DNA from: Oegoconia quadripuncta
Taxonomy: Eukaryota > Arthropoda > Insecta > Lepidoptera > Autostichidae
Assembly (NCBI GenBank): GCA_949316235.1
Contig: OX438748.1
Location: 389,501 to 453,500, forward strand
Direction of reading: 5' to 3'
DNA length: 64,000 nt
Below the pieces are notes generated by a model. It did no database searches. It was not told the DNA's origin and saw only the letters and a program-made list of their open reading frames with translations. A program made the translations under genes and the position numbers. Each line of letters starts with the position of its first letter. Positions within the stretch are counted from its first letter, which is position 1. Positions 44,388 through 55,329 of this stretch are shown here, piece by piece.

Positions 44388-45253
44388 AACCGCCTCCGTC
44401 GCTCAATGTAAACAACATAGGGTTTATGATTTGAAGGTCGCGGGTTCGAACCCCAGGTACATATTTAGTACTCGGTTTGGTCGGTGGTAGGGCATTTTAA
44501 ACACTCGCCTGGCTAGCGACCACCATCTTATCTAAATCTGCCGCCAAACAGCAATGTTAAAAGCATTGTTGTGTTCCGGTTGTCAGAGATAAATCAAATC
44601 AAATCAAAATATTTTATTTCATCGGATAAAATTATCACTTGAAACTATTAATATTAATATTACATTTAAATTTACTGCTCATTCACAAAGCAGACTCCCC
44701 AGAGAAGAACGAGCAAGAAACTCTAGGGTTGCTCTTTTAAACAGATTATGTGTTACAATTTGTGATTTGATAATTATATGAATAATAAGACAGCTATGTC
44801 CATGCTTGCTTATCATTCAAAGAGTCAGTGATTTTATAATAGCCTTTTGCTAATAATTTCTGTTTTATGATTGCTTTAAATTTATTTAAAGGCAAATTTT
44901 GAATGTCTACTCGAACCTTATTATAAAAGCGTATACATTGCCCTATGAAGGATTTACTGACTTTGTGAAGTCGGCTAACATAAACAGATAACTGGTTAAC
45001 ATTGTGCCTATCACTATTTTTAGCGAATAAGGTTATATTTTTTTGCATATAACAAATTGTCATAAATGTATTGAGATGCCATTGTTAAGATATTAATCTC
45101 CTTAAACTTATATCTAAGAGACTAGAGTTATAATAGCCAGTCTCCCAAATAAGATGACGTTTCCGGGTCAGAACGCTTCCACGTTCAGCCTCATCTTCAC
45201 TTAACATCGGTTGTGATTGAGGTCAAGTACTAACACGTTGTGCATAAAAAAAA
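44388..45253 (+). mobile_element. SINE-B copy split by a LINE
   Basis: The head and centre run 44388-44592 and the last third 45119-45253. The two parts are contiguous in SINE-B consensus (CAGAGATAA | ATAGCCAGTC), so the LINE between them inserted later. Part of the B-box-proximal sequence (CCAGCGGGG) is shortened. Confidence 0.85.
44593..45118 (-). mobile_element. Jockey/CR1-like LINE inserted in SINE-B
   Basis: A minus-strand frame at 44794-45063 encodes SFIGQCIRFYNKVRVDIQNL and KGYYKITDSLNDKQAWT, the C-terminus of a jockey/CR1-like ORF2. The tail is the ATCAAATCAAATCAAAA repeat at 44593. It is strongly 5'-truncated. Confidence 0.85.
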
Positions 45254-45299
45254 ATACACCATGTAACCTTCACAGAAATAACTGAGTTATGTACATAAT

Positions 45300-45420
45300 T
45301 ACAATACAATACAAATTCACTTTATTGCACAACAGGAATGAAAATACAGTTACAGAAAGTGGTAAGAGTAGAACGTACCATTTGGCGACCTTATCACTAA
45401 CAGCGATGCCTTTCATCCTT
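45300..45420 (-). mobile_element. LINE 3' tail (ACAAT repeats)
   Basis: ACAATACAATACAAATTCAC then TTTATTGCACAACAGG is the complement of a TATTG-type LINE tail like that at 20690. Confidence 0.5.
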
Positions 45421-45613
45421 TGGGCATAATTTATTTATTTTTATTTTATTTATTTACATAGAATCAACAGCGTTATTACAAAATCTTATACAGAAAACTA
45501 ATACCAAACTTATGCCAATTTTAATTAAATTACAATAAAATTGGTACCATTATATTATTAATTAATAATATTATAATTAATTAATAATATTATAATTAAT
45601 AATATAATATAAC
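45421..45613. other. AT-rich, with AATTAATAATATT repeats
   Basis: 45557-45610 is a low-complexity TTAATTAATAATATTATAAT array. Confidence 0.6.
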
Positions 45614-45834
45614 GACCTGTTTGGTGTAATGGTTAGCAACTCTGACCACTATACCAAAAGGTTGCGGGTTCGAATCCCGCTAGGGGCATATGTTTGTGTG
45701 ATGAATACGGACATGTGTACCCGAGTTATGGATGTTTTCATTTATAATAAGTATTTATTTACAAAAAAAATGTATTTATGTATTATATCAACCCTCTGGT
45801 CTCCACAGATTAAGGTCAAGAGCGAACCCATTCT

Positions 45835-45865
<31 letters not shown>

Positions 45866-45960
45866 CAACACAAGCATATAGTTGCTTACTGTGGAACTAG
45901 ATGGCGCTGTGTGTATGTCTAAGGATATTTATTTATTTATTATTATTTATTATTATTATA
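45614..45960 (+). mobile_element. SINE-A copy 7, carrying a SINE-B tail
   Basis: Complete SINE-A, with 45808-45865 inserted within the CTCCACA/CAACACAAGC region. Confidence 0.9.
45808..45865 (+). mobile_element. 58-bp SINE-B 3' tail insertion
   Basis: GATTAAGGTCAAGAGCGAAC plus a long A run equals the last ~30 bp of SINE-B and its poly(A). It is an extremely 5'-truncated retroposon. Confidence 0.75.
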
Positions 45961-46420
45961 TGAATAACAATAAAAATAAATCAAATCCTCAGTGATATCC
46001 GAGTCTTTATGTTAATATGTCTAAATTACATAGTATTGAAAGTGAAATTAAAGAAACCAAATAATCATAAGCCAAATGAAAATGTCTAAATTATAGATCT
46101 ATAAATATGTACAAAATATGTGTGTGGTGTGTCTGTGTGTGTAAGAGTTAGTGTGTGTGACAGTTAGTGTGTGATGGTGGTGGGTTTTGTATGATGGAGT
46201 AAATTAATGGACGGACATGGGTTAAGAAGAACGATGAGGACAGTACATCTGAAATAAGCAGGTTGTGCGGTATTAAAAAAGGATACAGATACAAACTACG
46301 TGAATAGATTATACCGGTGATAATTGTACTGATAACATTATGCACTCCTAGTACCTTAGTGTTGGGGTGTAACTTAGTTTTGAGGCTAAAATTAGTAGTT
46401 TTGAGGCTGTAAAAATAAAT
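45961..46420. other. No feature seen; GT-rich words at 46115-46185
   Basis: TGTGTGTGGTGTGTCTGTG-like low complexity at 46115-46185. Otherwise AT-rich. Confidence 0.4.
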
Positions 46421-46835
46421 ATAAATATATATTTTTTTTGCACGGAAAATACACAGCGCCGTCTAGTTCCACACTAAGCAACTAGGCTTGTTTTATGGAT
46501 CCCAGATGGTTGGTAAACTATAAAAATACATTTTTATAATTTGAGGGGGCGGCAAACGAGCATGCGGGTCACCTGATGGAAAGCAATCACCGCCGCCCAT
46601 GGACACCCGCAACACCAAAAGGGTCACAGATGCGTTGCCGGCCTTTGAGGAAGGTGTCGGCTCGTTTCTTGAAGGTTCCAATGTCGTACTCGTTCGGGAA
46701 TTTAAACGAAAAACATCCATAACTCGGGAACACATGTCCGTATTCATCATACAAACATATGCCCTTAGCGGGATTCGAACCCGCGACCTTTTGGTATAGC
46801 AGTCAGTTTCTAATCACTACACCAAACAGGTCGTC
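46421..46835 (-). mobile_element. SINE-A copy 8, split by a LINE tail
   Basis: Body at 46421-46540 and head at 46701-46835. The two parts are contiguous in the consensus. Confidence 0.85.
46541..46700 (-). mobile_element. LINE 3' end inserted in SINE-A
   Basis: GGCGGCAAACGAGCATGCGG to CGTACTCGTTCGGGAA is the same family as 34795-35175, cut off earlier at its 5' side. Confidence 0.8.
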
Positions 46836-46994
46836 GGTATAGAGTACGTATATAGAGCAACAGCTTTATACATCCCCACTGTTCTATTAGAGCCTCCTCT
46901 CACTGTAGAGGTTATGGGCCATCATCCACCACGCGGGCCAAGTACGAAGTGTTTTTAAGCCCCCTGTAGGACACCGACTGCCTTCAATTGAAAA
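46836..46994. other. No feature seen
   Basis: Unassigned interval. Confidence 0.3.
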
Positions 46995-47130
46995 CCACCG
47001 GGACCGACTATTTATCGTGCCCTCCGACGGAACCACTCGTATTAAAGTGCCACTAGTGGTCACCCATCCAAGGACTGACCGCGCCAGACATTGCTTAACT
47101 TCCCTAATCGAAAACGATGCGCCACGAGTA
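46995..47130 (+). repeat. Dispersed repeat E, second copy
   Basis: CGTGCCCTCCGACGG, GCCACTAGTGGTC, CATCCAAGGACTGACC and GCCAGACATTGCTTAACTTC correspond to 28861-29020. Confidence 0.55.
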
Positions 47131-47450
47131 TAGAGTTGTTTGTGCATGTTCAATTGAGGGTAATTGAATCTGTGAGTGTGCGTTGGAATAACAGAATCTT
47201 ATTCCACCATTGTTGGGTATTCCAACTTCCTGAGCGGAAGGCTAGTGCGGGTTCGGGGGCTGATGATGTAAATGCGGACGGAGGTTCCTCCCCTCTGGAA
47301 CTCCGCCTACAGACTGAAGATCAAGCGTTGACCTTGGGCGGGCAGGTGGTCTTGCAGGTCGCTGGTGGACCTGGTACTCGTAGTTTTAAAGTAAACGGTA
47401 CACTGATGATTTCAACTGATTTATTGGTACAAGTTATGCCATCTGGCTAA
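47131..47450 (+). other. Unidentified frame, coding-like composition
   Basis: A frame open from 47091 ends at 47450. From about 47230 it is GC-richer and reads ELRLQTEDQALTLGGQVVLQ and then TLMISTDLLVQVMPSG. I do not recognise it. It could be the remnant of a gene or of a mobile element, or chance. No splice sites were assigned. Confidence 0.25.
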
Positions 47451-47462
47451 TACAAATGATCT

Positions 47463-47570
47463 TAATATCTTAATATCTTTATTGTACACAAAATCGTTAC
47501 AGAAATATGCATTGTATATAAAATGTACAAAGGCGAGCTTAACTCCGATAGAGTTTTCTACCAGCAAACC
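47463..47570 (-). mobile_element. LINE 3' tail
   Basis: CTTAATATCTTAATATCTTT then ATTGTACACAAAAT is typical of a minus-strand LINE tail. Confidence 0.45.
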
Positions 47571-47977
47571 TTAGAGATACATAGTGTTTATTAGATTGGG
47601 CAGAAAATAGTGTACACAACAATTGAAATCCTGATTAATAAAAACATATCCGCCTTCTTGCCGGTGCGCGTGTAGGAACGCAAAGGTAAAGGGCTCGACC
47701 GCCTCGTCTGAGAGCCAAAGTAAGAAGGGGCTAAACAAACTGAGTGATGTGTCGCGTGAGAGTCGTCGACAAAAGGTAGTGCCACACACACCAGATAAAA
47801 ATTGAGTTACCAACATGACTGAATTGAGGTATTGCCATAGATAAAGTAAACTGTGCACCTTTTAGTGTACAACCATCGCCATTTCATCTTCGGACTACTA
47901 GGCGTGGGGAGGGATTCCACCCGTAAGTAGTTAACATACCGAACATTCGCACTACGCGGTTCGACTCTTCATTCATA
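47571..47977. other. No feature firmly seen
   Basis: May be the body of the LINE whose tail is at 47463. Overlapping minus-strand frames at 47571-47858 have no recognisable motif. Confidence 0.3.
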
Positions 47978-48165
47978 ATGCGAACAGCCAAGGCATGGAA
48001 CTCCCTCCCGGCGTCAGTCTTTCCTGAATCCTACAACCTTGGGATCTTCAAGAGCAGGGTGAATAGGCATCTACTGAGATCGCGTGCTTCATCTTCGGCC
48101 ACATCGTCACTTCCCATCAAGTGAGATTGTGGCCAAACGCGTATTCAGTTAACCATAAAAAATAT
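47978..48165 (+). mobile_element. CR1/jockey-like LINE 3' end (WNSLPASVFP type)
   Basis: Reads MRTAKAWNSLPASVFPESYN through SSLPIK and stop, then GATTGTGGCCAAACGCG and an A/T-rich tail. Same family as 13968. Confidence 0.8.
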
Positions 48166-48448
48166 ATATTAATTAATTATTATTATTATATAATTAATTA
48201 ACCCAAAAATTGAAATAAAAGCATGAAATTTTGATTTTTGATTTCGATTTTGATTTTGAAAAACTAAGTGCAAAGTAAATAACTATTTACTAGTTTTGTA
48301 TTTTGCGGACGCCATGTTGGATTTTTTTGCCATAAATGTATCTTATAACACTCGGGGTACCAACTCGACGGGACGAATCTAACGACACCATGCACTTTGA
48401 AATCGGTCAAGCTGTTATAGGCTACAGGATGTGCCAAAGGAACGGACA
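48166..48448. other. No gene seen
   Basis: 48225-48260 has TTTTGATTTTTGATTTCGAT words, perhaps another LINE tail. Confidence 0.35.
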
Positions 48449-48789
48449 TACCACCTCCGTGCCTCAATGTAAATAACATTGGGTTTACGATTCGGAGGTC
48501 GCGGGTTCGATCCCCAGCGGGGTACATGTTTAAATACTCGGTTTGGTTGGTGGTAGGGCATTTTAAATATCCGCCTGGCTAGCTACCACCATCTTATCTA
48601 AATCTGCCGCCAAGCAGTAATAATAATAATTAATAGCATTGTTGTGTTCCGGTTGTCAGAGATAAGATAGCCAGTCCCCCAATTGTGTTGGGGTTTCCGG
48701 GTCAGTACACTTCCACCTTCGACCTCATCTTCACTTAACATCAGTTGTGATTGAGGTCAAGTACGAACCCGTCGTGCATAAAAAAAAAT
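48449..48789 (+). mobile_element. SINE-B copy, variant head
   Basis: Diagnostic differences are CACCTCCGTGCCTCAATG in the head and an AGTAATAATAATAATTAATA expansion in the centre. It is the 5' SINE of the tandem duplication. Confidence 0.9.
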
Positions 48790-49535
48790 ACAAACATACA
48801 CTCGAAAAACATTACCCTCCTTCCTTAGGTGGTCGGGTAAAAAGTAACTAACCGGTCGTCAAAAATAAAAGTATTGTTAGAGGAAAGTAAAATACACTTG
48901 AAGCATCTATGCCGAGACAATCCCAGTATTTGTGCGACGTGGAACGGGAGCTGATCCGAGCGATCGATCCTCTCCTAGAACCCGTCCTATTGACGAGCCC
49001 CTCGTAAACAGAAACTACAAAAGAGCAATTTTTCGGTTGAGACCGAACACATTTCGCATTGCTGAAGAATTGCGGATAAGTTGAAACAGCATTTTCGTTG
49101 GTACCAATTCAATATATAATTTATTTTCAACATACTTGCTTGTAAAGTGGATCTAATTTCACCGGTTTTAGATATATCAAGCAGTTCATAAAACACGCGT
49201 GTGTTATAAACGCAAATGGTGTAGTTATATTCTATAACCGCACTATTTGCTATGGCAAAGAACATAAGACTCATACAGCCAAGTGATAACACCATCAGCC
49301 TGGTGAATAAAATATACCCGATGTCCATGTGTTATGTAAGAAAATATTTCAAATTGTTTTTTTTTTTAATTTCGATCTGCCTCGCCGCGCGGCGCTAGCC
49401 AGTAAGCAACGCGGCGCGTAATTTTTTATTCCGTTTCCTCGTAAGTATTGTTAAAAAACGTCGTACGTAATTTGAAAAAAGGAACATAGCATGGCTACAA
49501 AGCCACCATAACCCACTAATACCGTAAAACAACCG
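48454..49535. repeat. 1,082-bp tandem duplication, unit 1
   Basis: The unit contains the variant SINE-B and about 740 bp of other sequence. I found no difference from unit 2 by eye, including homopolymer lengths. Confidence 0.9.
48987..49328 (-). other. Unidentified 113-codon frame (copy 1)
   Basis: The product starts MDIGYILFTRLMVLSLGCMS and continues with a hydrophobic stretch (residues ~5-30) that could span a membrane, then a Cys-rich end. The length and hydrophobic pattern could suggest an exon of a receptor-like protein, but I recognise no family and it may be non-coding. It is present again unchanged at 50069-50410. Confidence 0.25.
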
Positions 49536-49870
49536 CCTCCGTGCCTCAATGTAAATAACATTGGGTTTACGATTCGGAGGTCGCGGGTTCGATCCCCAGC
49601 GGGGTACATGTTTAAATACTCGGTTTGGTTGGTGGTAGGGCATTTTAAATATCCGCCTGGCTAGCTACCACCATCTTATCTAAATCTGCCGCCAAGCAGT
49701 AATAATAATAATTAATAGCATTGTTGTGTTCCGGTTGTCAGAGATAAGATAGCCAGTCCCCCAATTGTGTTGGGGTTTCCGGGTCAGTACACTTCCACCT
49801 TCGACCTCATCTTCACTTAACATCAGTTGTGATTGAGGTCAAGTACGAACCCGTCGTGCATAAAAAAAAA
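49532..49870 (+). mobile_element. SINE-B copy, recombinant
   Basis: The first bases (AACCGCC) match the third SINE at 50614. From CCTCAATGTAAATAAC on it matches the first at 48449. It marks the duplication joint. Confidence 0.9.
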
Positions 49871-50617
49871 TACAAACATACACTCGAAAAACATTACCCT
49901 CCTTCCTTAGGTGGTCGGGTAAAAAGTAACTAACCGGTCGTCAAAAATAAAAGTATTGTTAGAGGAAAGTAAAATACACTTGAAGCATCTATGCCGAGAC
50001 AATCCCAGTATTTGTGCGACGTGGAACGGGAGCTGATCCGAGCGATCGATCCTCTCCTAGAACCCGTCCTATTGACGAGCCCCTCGTAAACAGAAACTAC
50101 AAAAGAGCAATTTTTCGGTTGAGACCGAACACATTTCGCATTGCTGAAGAATTGCGGATAAGTTGAAACAGCATTTTCGTTGGTACCAATTCAATATATA
50201 ATTTATTTTCAACATACTTGCTTGTAAAGTGGATCTAATTTCACCGGTTTTAGATATATCAAGCAGTTCATAAAACACGCGTGTGTTATAAACGCAAATG
50301 GTGTAGTTATATTCTATAACCGCACTATTTGCTATGGCAAAGAACATAAGACTCATACAGCCAAGTGATAACACCATCAGCCTGGTGAATAAAATATACC
50401 CGATGTCCATGTGTTATGTAAGAAAATATTTCAAATTGTTTTTTTTTTTAATTTCGATCTGCCTCGCCGCGCGGCGCTAGCCAGTAAGCAACGCGGCGCG
50501 TAATTTTTTATTCCGTTTCCTCGTAAGTATTGTTAAAAAACGTCGTACGTAATTTGAAAAAAGGAACATAGCATGGCTACAAAGCCACCATAACCCACTA
50601 ATACCGTAAAACAACCG
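49536..50617. repeat. 1,082-bp tandem duplication, unit 2
   Basis: Exact repeat of unit 1, followed by a third, ordinary SINE-B copy. Confidence 0.9.
50069..50410 (-). other. Unidentified 113-codon frame (copy 2)
   Basis: Same sequence as 48987-49328. Confidence 0.25.
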
Positions 50618-50960
50618 CCTCCGTGGCTCAATGTAAACAACATTGGGTTTACGATTCGGAGGTCGCGGGTTCGATCCCCAGCGGGGTACATGTTTAAGTA
50701 CTCGGTTTGGTTGGTGGTAGGGCATTTTAAATGTCCGCCTGGCTATCTACCACCATCTTATCTAAATCTGCCGCCAAGCAGCAATGTTAATAGCATTGTC
50801 GTGTTCCGGTTGTCAGAGATAAGATAGCCAGTCCCCCAAATGTGTTGGGGTTTCCGGGTCAGTACGCTTCCATCTTCGACCTCATCTTCACTTAACATCA
50901 GGTGTGATTGAGGTCAAGTACCAACCCGTTATGCATAAAAAAAAAAAAAAAAAAAAAAAA
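50614..50960 (+). mobile_element. SINE-B copy, ordinary head
   Basis: Full-length copy with the ordinary GTGGCTCAATGTAAACAACA head. The poly(A) tail is over 20 bases. Confidence 0.9.
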
Positions 50961-50976
50961 TGTACTATTAGCTATT

Positions 50977-51008
50977 GACGACCTGTATACCGTAGTGGTT
51001 AGAAATAT
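50977..51008 (+). mobile_element. SINE-A head fragment
   Basis: GACGACCTGTATACCGTAGT then GGTTAGAAAT. Only the first ~32 bp. Confidence 0.5.
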
Positions 51009-51097
51009 GCCGAAAACTGATTATTCTCTCTGGTATGTACCAACAAAGCCAATCAATTGCGAGTCGAAGCGTTAGTGTGTATATTGTCCTGTTTAAC

Positions 51098-51318
51098 GAC
51101 CTGTTTGGTATAGTGGTTAGAAACTCTGACCACTATATCAAAATCTAAAGGTCATGGGTTCGAATCTCGCTAGAGGCTATGTTTGTATGATGTATACGGA
51201 CATGTGTACGTTATGGAGGTTTTCACTTATAAAAAGTATTTGTTTACAAAAAAAAATTATTTATGTAGTATATCAACCATCTGGTATCCACAATACAAAC
51301 CTATAGTTGCTTTGTGTG
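51098..51318 (+). mobile_element. SINE-A copy 9, 3'-truncated
   Basis: Head and body to AGTTGCTTTGTGTG, then a LINE tail follows directly. Confidence 0.85.
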
Positions 51319-51640
51319 AAATGAAATGAAATATTTATTCACTAGAATATGGTCCAACAATTGATCTTTAAATATAATACAGCGCGTTCGCAGCATTCTG
51401 CCATTTATGGCGTGCAAATATAATTGTCTCAAAGCATAATATTAAATATATAGTAAATTATTAAACAAGTCAAATTAGTGTTAATCATTAACGATAAATT
51501 AATTAATTTCAATGTCAGAAAATATGCAATAAAAAGAAATATAAATTACTTGTCGCTCAGAAATTCCGATACTGAATAATAACCCTTCTCTAGAAAATAA
51601 TCAAACACCTGCTTTTTACTTTACCAATTTTATTTTTGAA
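51319..51640 (-). mobile_element. LINE 3' tail (AAATG repeats)
   Basis: AAATGAAATGAAATATTTAT at the SINE-A break, then a sequence typical of a LINE 3' region read on the minus strand. No coding motif recovered, so the far boundary is approximate. Confidence 0.4.
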
Positions 51641-52082
51641 TTCATTAGGTTAATGATTATAAATTCTAACTGCCTGCACACATACATGCATACTACATCA
51701 AACAGGTCGTTTTACAAATTAATATAATTTAAAACTAGAGTGATGTCACGAATATCATTCTATTTATACAATGTGTAATATTAAAGCGAATATTCTGGCC
51801 GGGCTGGAGCTGGAATTGAAACATTCAGACAGATGAACGCTCGAGGCGTGATACTAAAAGGGGAAAGGATTCGAAAATTTCAATGTAAAAGTATTTTTAG
51901 ACCAATATCGTCGAGGCCAAAGGCTCTGGCGACATTAATCATAGAGACGGTAGACGTGGTGGCTTAAGTGCTGGGTTGTGAAAGGTCACAAGATCGTTGG
52001 TCACACAGCTGGTAAGTCAGTGTTGGTCGGATTTCTGAATTTCGGTAGAGTAAACTGAACTCTGGACTTTTTATTGTACGTA
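51641..52082. other. No feature seen
   Basis: Unassigned. Confidence 0.3.
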
Positions 52083-52160
52083 AAATTAGCTTTTCGCGAA
52101 AGTTTGTTCATCCCGCGAGAACTGCGCACTTTATCGGGATAAAAAATATCCTATATCTGA
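52083..52160. mobile_element. Helitron-like fragment
   Basis: TTAGCTTTTCGCGAAAGTTT and ACTTTATCGGGATAAAAAAT parallel 39147-39245. Confidence 0.45.
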
Positions 52161-52171
52161 ATCCAGGGTAT

Positions 52172-52775
52172 AAAAATAAATATACTTGGACATATACAGA
52201 CAGCGCCATCTAGTTCCACACTAAGCAACTAGGCTTGTGTTGTGGATACCAGATGGTTGATACACTACACAAATACATTTTTTTTGTAAATATACAGGGT
52301 GTCCCTGGAAGTATGGATCAAATCGAACAGGGGCATGGGGAAGGTCATTCCCAAACTTAAGCTGAAAAAAAATAAATAAAAAAAAAATAAAAAAAAAATA
52401 AGAAAAAAAAATTAATTAATTATTTTTAATTAAAAAATTAAGCTGATAGCTTTGCTAGTTTTCTTTTAAAAAATTTTTTTGTATAAGCACTATTCGATAA
52501 TATGAAAATGTAAAAAATTGATCATAACTTTTGAACCGTCAAAAATGGCACCGACATTCATAGGGTTAAAAAGTTTGAGAATGACCTTCCCCATGCCCCT
52601 GTTCGATTTGATCCATACTTCCAGGGACACCCTGTATACATAATATAAATGAAAAACATCCATAACTCGGGTACACATGTCCGTATTCATCATACAAACA
52701 TATGCCCCTAGCGGGATTCGAACCCGCGACCTTTTGGTATAGCAGCAAAGTTTGTAACCACTACACCAAACAGGT
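52172..52775 (-). mobile_element. SINE-A copy 10, split by a MITE
   Basis: Body at 52172-52294 and head at 52635-52775. The MITE sits in the A-rich spacer between them. Confidence 0.85.
52295..52634. mobile_element. 340-bp MITE with 64-bp inverted ends
   Basis: CAGGGTGTCCCTGGAAGTAT opens the left end. 52295-52358 pairs with 52571-52634 with a single mismatch. TA flanks both sides (52293-52294 and 52635-52636). The interior is A-rich without coding capacity. The ACAGGGTG end type is widespread in arthropods, but I leave the superfamily open. Confidence 0.9.
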
Positions 52776-52849
52776 ATGTTTTACCTATATGTCAAATTTG
52801 GTAATTTATTGATTAATTCTTTGGTATTAATTATTTAATTTTATTATTG

Positions 52850-52955
52850 TACACCTTTACTGGTATGGTATAGCTGAACTTATTATTGTAATGTTACCAA
52901 CTTGTCAAATACCTATAGTTTTGCAATAAATATCTTTGACTTTGACTTTGATATA
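52850..52955 (+). mobile_element. LINE 3' tail (TTTGAC repeats)
   Basis: TTTTGCAATAAATATCTTTG followed by ACTTTGACTTTGA, as at the end of the LINE at 54605. Confidence 0.5.
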
Positions 52956-53081
52956 CAACTGGCGGGATACGTGGGGTTCCTATCATGCGTTTATTTCGAA
53001 CTCATATTTCCTTCAATATAAGACAACTTTCAGAAAATTGATGTAATTTAATGATTAAAGTATTTGGCTACAAACCATCAA

Positions 53082-53360
53082 ATTACACAATTAACGCTTT
53101 ATACGATGATGAATTAAAAAAAAAAACTACCTATGCGAATACCTTCTATTTCACTTACCTAATACGCCCTTTTTTTCCTTACGTTAAAAAAACCTCATCC
53201 GGTATAAATTGGTAGATATTATTACACAATTAACGCTTTATACGATGATGAATTAAAAAAAAAAAACTACCTATGCCAATACCTTCTATTTCACTTACCT
53301 AATACGCCCTTTTTTTCCTTACGTTAAAAAAACCTCATCCGGTATAAATTGGTAGATATT
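53082..53360. repeat. 139-bp tandem duplication of MITE-like sequence
   Basis: ATTACACAATTAACGCTTTA starts both 53082 and 53221. The copies differ by two or three bases. Each includes CTATTTCACTTACCTAATAC and CCTTACG...CTCATCC, shared with 59454-59520 and 62613-62677. Confidence 0.9.
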
Positions 53361-53644
53361 ATAATCGACAGCAACATTTGACCTATTTCATGTAATTTTA
53401 ATATTAAATAATAATAACTTGCTGACTGAAAAATGATAACAGATAATTGTAATGTTTCTATTATTCTGATAATCTGATATTTACGTTCTATTATTTGATG
53501 ATTTATAATTAAGTTTTATTCCAAACGCTATTTCATACAAACTTTCAAGTCCAAATTTTCAGAAATGAATAAAGCGATTATAATTAAACTTTATGTATAA
53601 GCAGGATGCATAGATCTGAAAAGTTTGTATGTAATATCGTGTGA
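53361..53644. other. No feature seen
   Basis: AT-rich. Confidence 0.35.
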
Positions 53645-53905
53645 GATAAATAAATAAATATTCTTAGACATACACACAGCGCCATCTAGTTCCACTTTAA
53701 GCTTGTGTTGTGGATACCAGATGGTTGATATACTATATAAATACATTTTTTTTGTAAATAAATACTTATTATAAATGAAAACATCCATAACTCGGGTACA
53801 CGTGTCCGTATGCATCATACAAACATATGCCCCTAACGGGATTCAAACCCGCGACCTTTTGGTATAGTGGTCAGAGTTTCTTACCACTACACCAAACAGG
53901 TCGTC
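53645..53905 (-). mobile_element. SINE-A copy 11
   Basis: Full length on the minus strand. Slightly decayed B box (GGATTCAAACC). Confidence 0.9.
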
Positions 53906-54570
53906 GAAACATCTTAACGGATTTTCATTATTGAAAACTATGATTTTAGATATAAAACTAGCGATATATTCCCAGATATGAGCATAACTATTTGACTTGT
54001 AATCACACTTATAAATAAATTATGGCTTATGGGGCATCTCGTCCGTGCAAGACCTGGTCCTCGGCCGAATTGTCTAAAGGTCAAATGGTCCCCAAAAATT
54101 ATGTTCAAGAATCGGGCGAGTTACCTAATTTTAAACAGAATTCCACCAAGAATTACATAATTAAATAAAATTTTGTAAAGGACATAATGCAGAGCCCCAC
54201 TCCTCTTTGCCATATGGCACACAAAATTGTTGTATTTGTCTTTATATATTTTGTAGTTTGTTCTCTTTTATATGTTATATGTTTCGGTTTTGGTTTACCT
54301 CGGTTTGGTTTGACATTTATCATTTGTCAAATCTTTCACTAGGCCATACAACCATTAGACGAATAACTTTTCGTCAGTGTAACAGTTCCCTATTAATACA
54401 TCAAGAGAAATCTAAGTAGGTTAGGTTAGAGTATGACAGACAACGAGTAAGCCAGAAACGAATCTTTTTTGTAAAAGGAAACAGGTTAGAAAGATTTGTG
54501 ACGACGAGCGAAGCGAAACACGCTCCGTGTTAGGTTGACTGTGAGCAAAGTTTGACGGTGTGACTATTTT
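53906..54570. other. Unassigned; contains dispersed repeat at 54312-54370
   Basis: TTATCATTTGTCAAATCTTT and TTAGACGAATAAC match 38668-38720. No gene seen. Confidence 0.4.
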
Positions 54571-55246
54571 AGCCGCCTCCGTGGCTCGATGTAAACAACA
54601 TTGTCATTTAAGGGGCAATGTATACGCTTTTATAATAAGGTTCCAGTGGACATTCAAAATTTACCTTTAAATAAATTCAAAACCATCATAAAACAGACAT
54701 TATTTACCAAAGGCTATTATAAAATTTCTGACTATCTGGATGATAAGCAAGCATGGACATAGACCGCTCGGCGATATTCAGCCTAATTATACAATATAAT
54801 ATAATTGTAACCCAAACTTATTTAAAAGAGCAACCCTTGAGTTTCTTGCTCGTTCTTCTCTGGGGAATCTGCTTTGCGAATGAGCAAAAATGTCAATAAT
54901 TTTAATATTAAGATAAAATATGTGACGTTTTCAAGTGATAATCTTTATCCTACGAAATAAATATTTTTTGACTTTGACTTTGACTTTATTGGAATTACGA
55001 TAGTTTGGTTTGGTTGGTGGTAGGGCATTTTAAAATGTCCGCCTGGCTAGCTACCACCATCTTATCTAAGTCTGACGCCAAATAGCAATATTGATAGAAT
55101 TGCTGTGTACCAGATGTCAGAGATAAGATAGTTAGTCCCCTAAATAAGATGGGGTTTTCGGGTCAGTACGCTACCACCTTCGGCCTCATCTTCACTTAAC
55201 ATCAGGTGTGATTGAGTTCAAGTGCTAACCAGTGGATAAAAAAAAA
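54571..55246 (+). mobile_element. SINE-B copy split by a LINE
   Basis: The head runs 54571-54604 and the rest 54990-55246, with the B-box region deleted beside the joint. Confidence 0.85.
54605..54989 (+). mobile_element. Jockey/CR1-like LINE inserted in SINE-B head
   Basis: An open frame starting at 54605 reads SFKGQCIRFYNKVPVDIQNL and ends KGYYKISDYLDDKQAWT with a stop. The 3' UTR contains GAGTTTCTTGCTCGTTCTTC and the tail is TTTGACTTTGACTTTGAC. It is the best-preserved 3' end of this family in the window. An ATTG at each edge may be the target duplication. Confidence 0.85.
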
Positions 55247-55329
55247 CAAAATGTTAGTTTATTTTATACATTTATTGTGTGCCTATTTGTGGCGAATAAA
55301 TTACTTTCTTTCTTTTTCTTTATTTGTCC
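55247..55329 (+). mobile_element. LINE tail scrap (GGCGAATAAA, TTTC repeats)
   Basis: TTGTGGCGAATAAATTACTT plus TTTC repeats resembles the end of the insertion at 24854. Confidence 0.45.
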
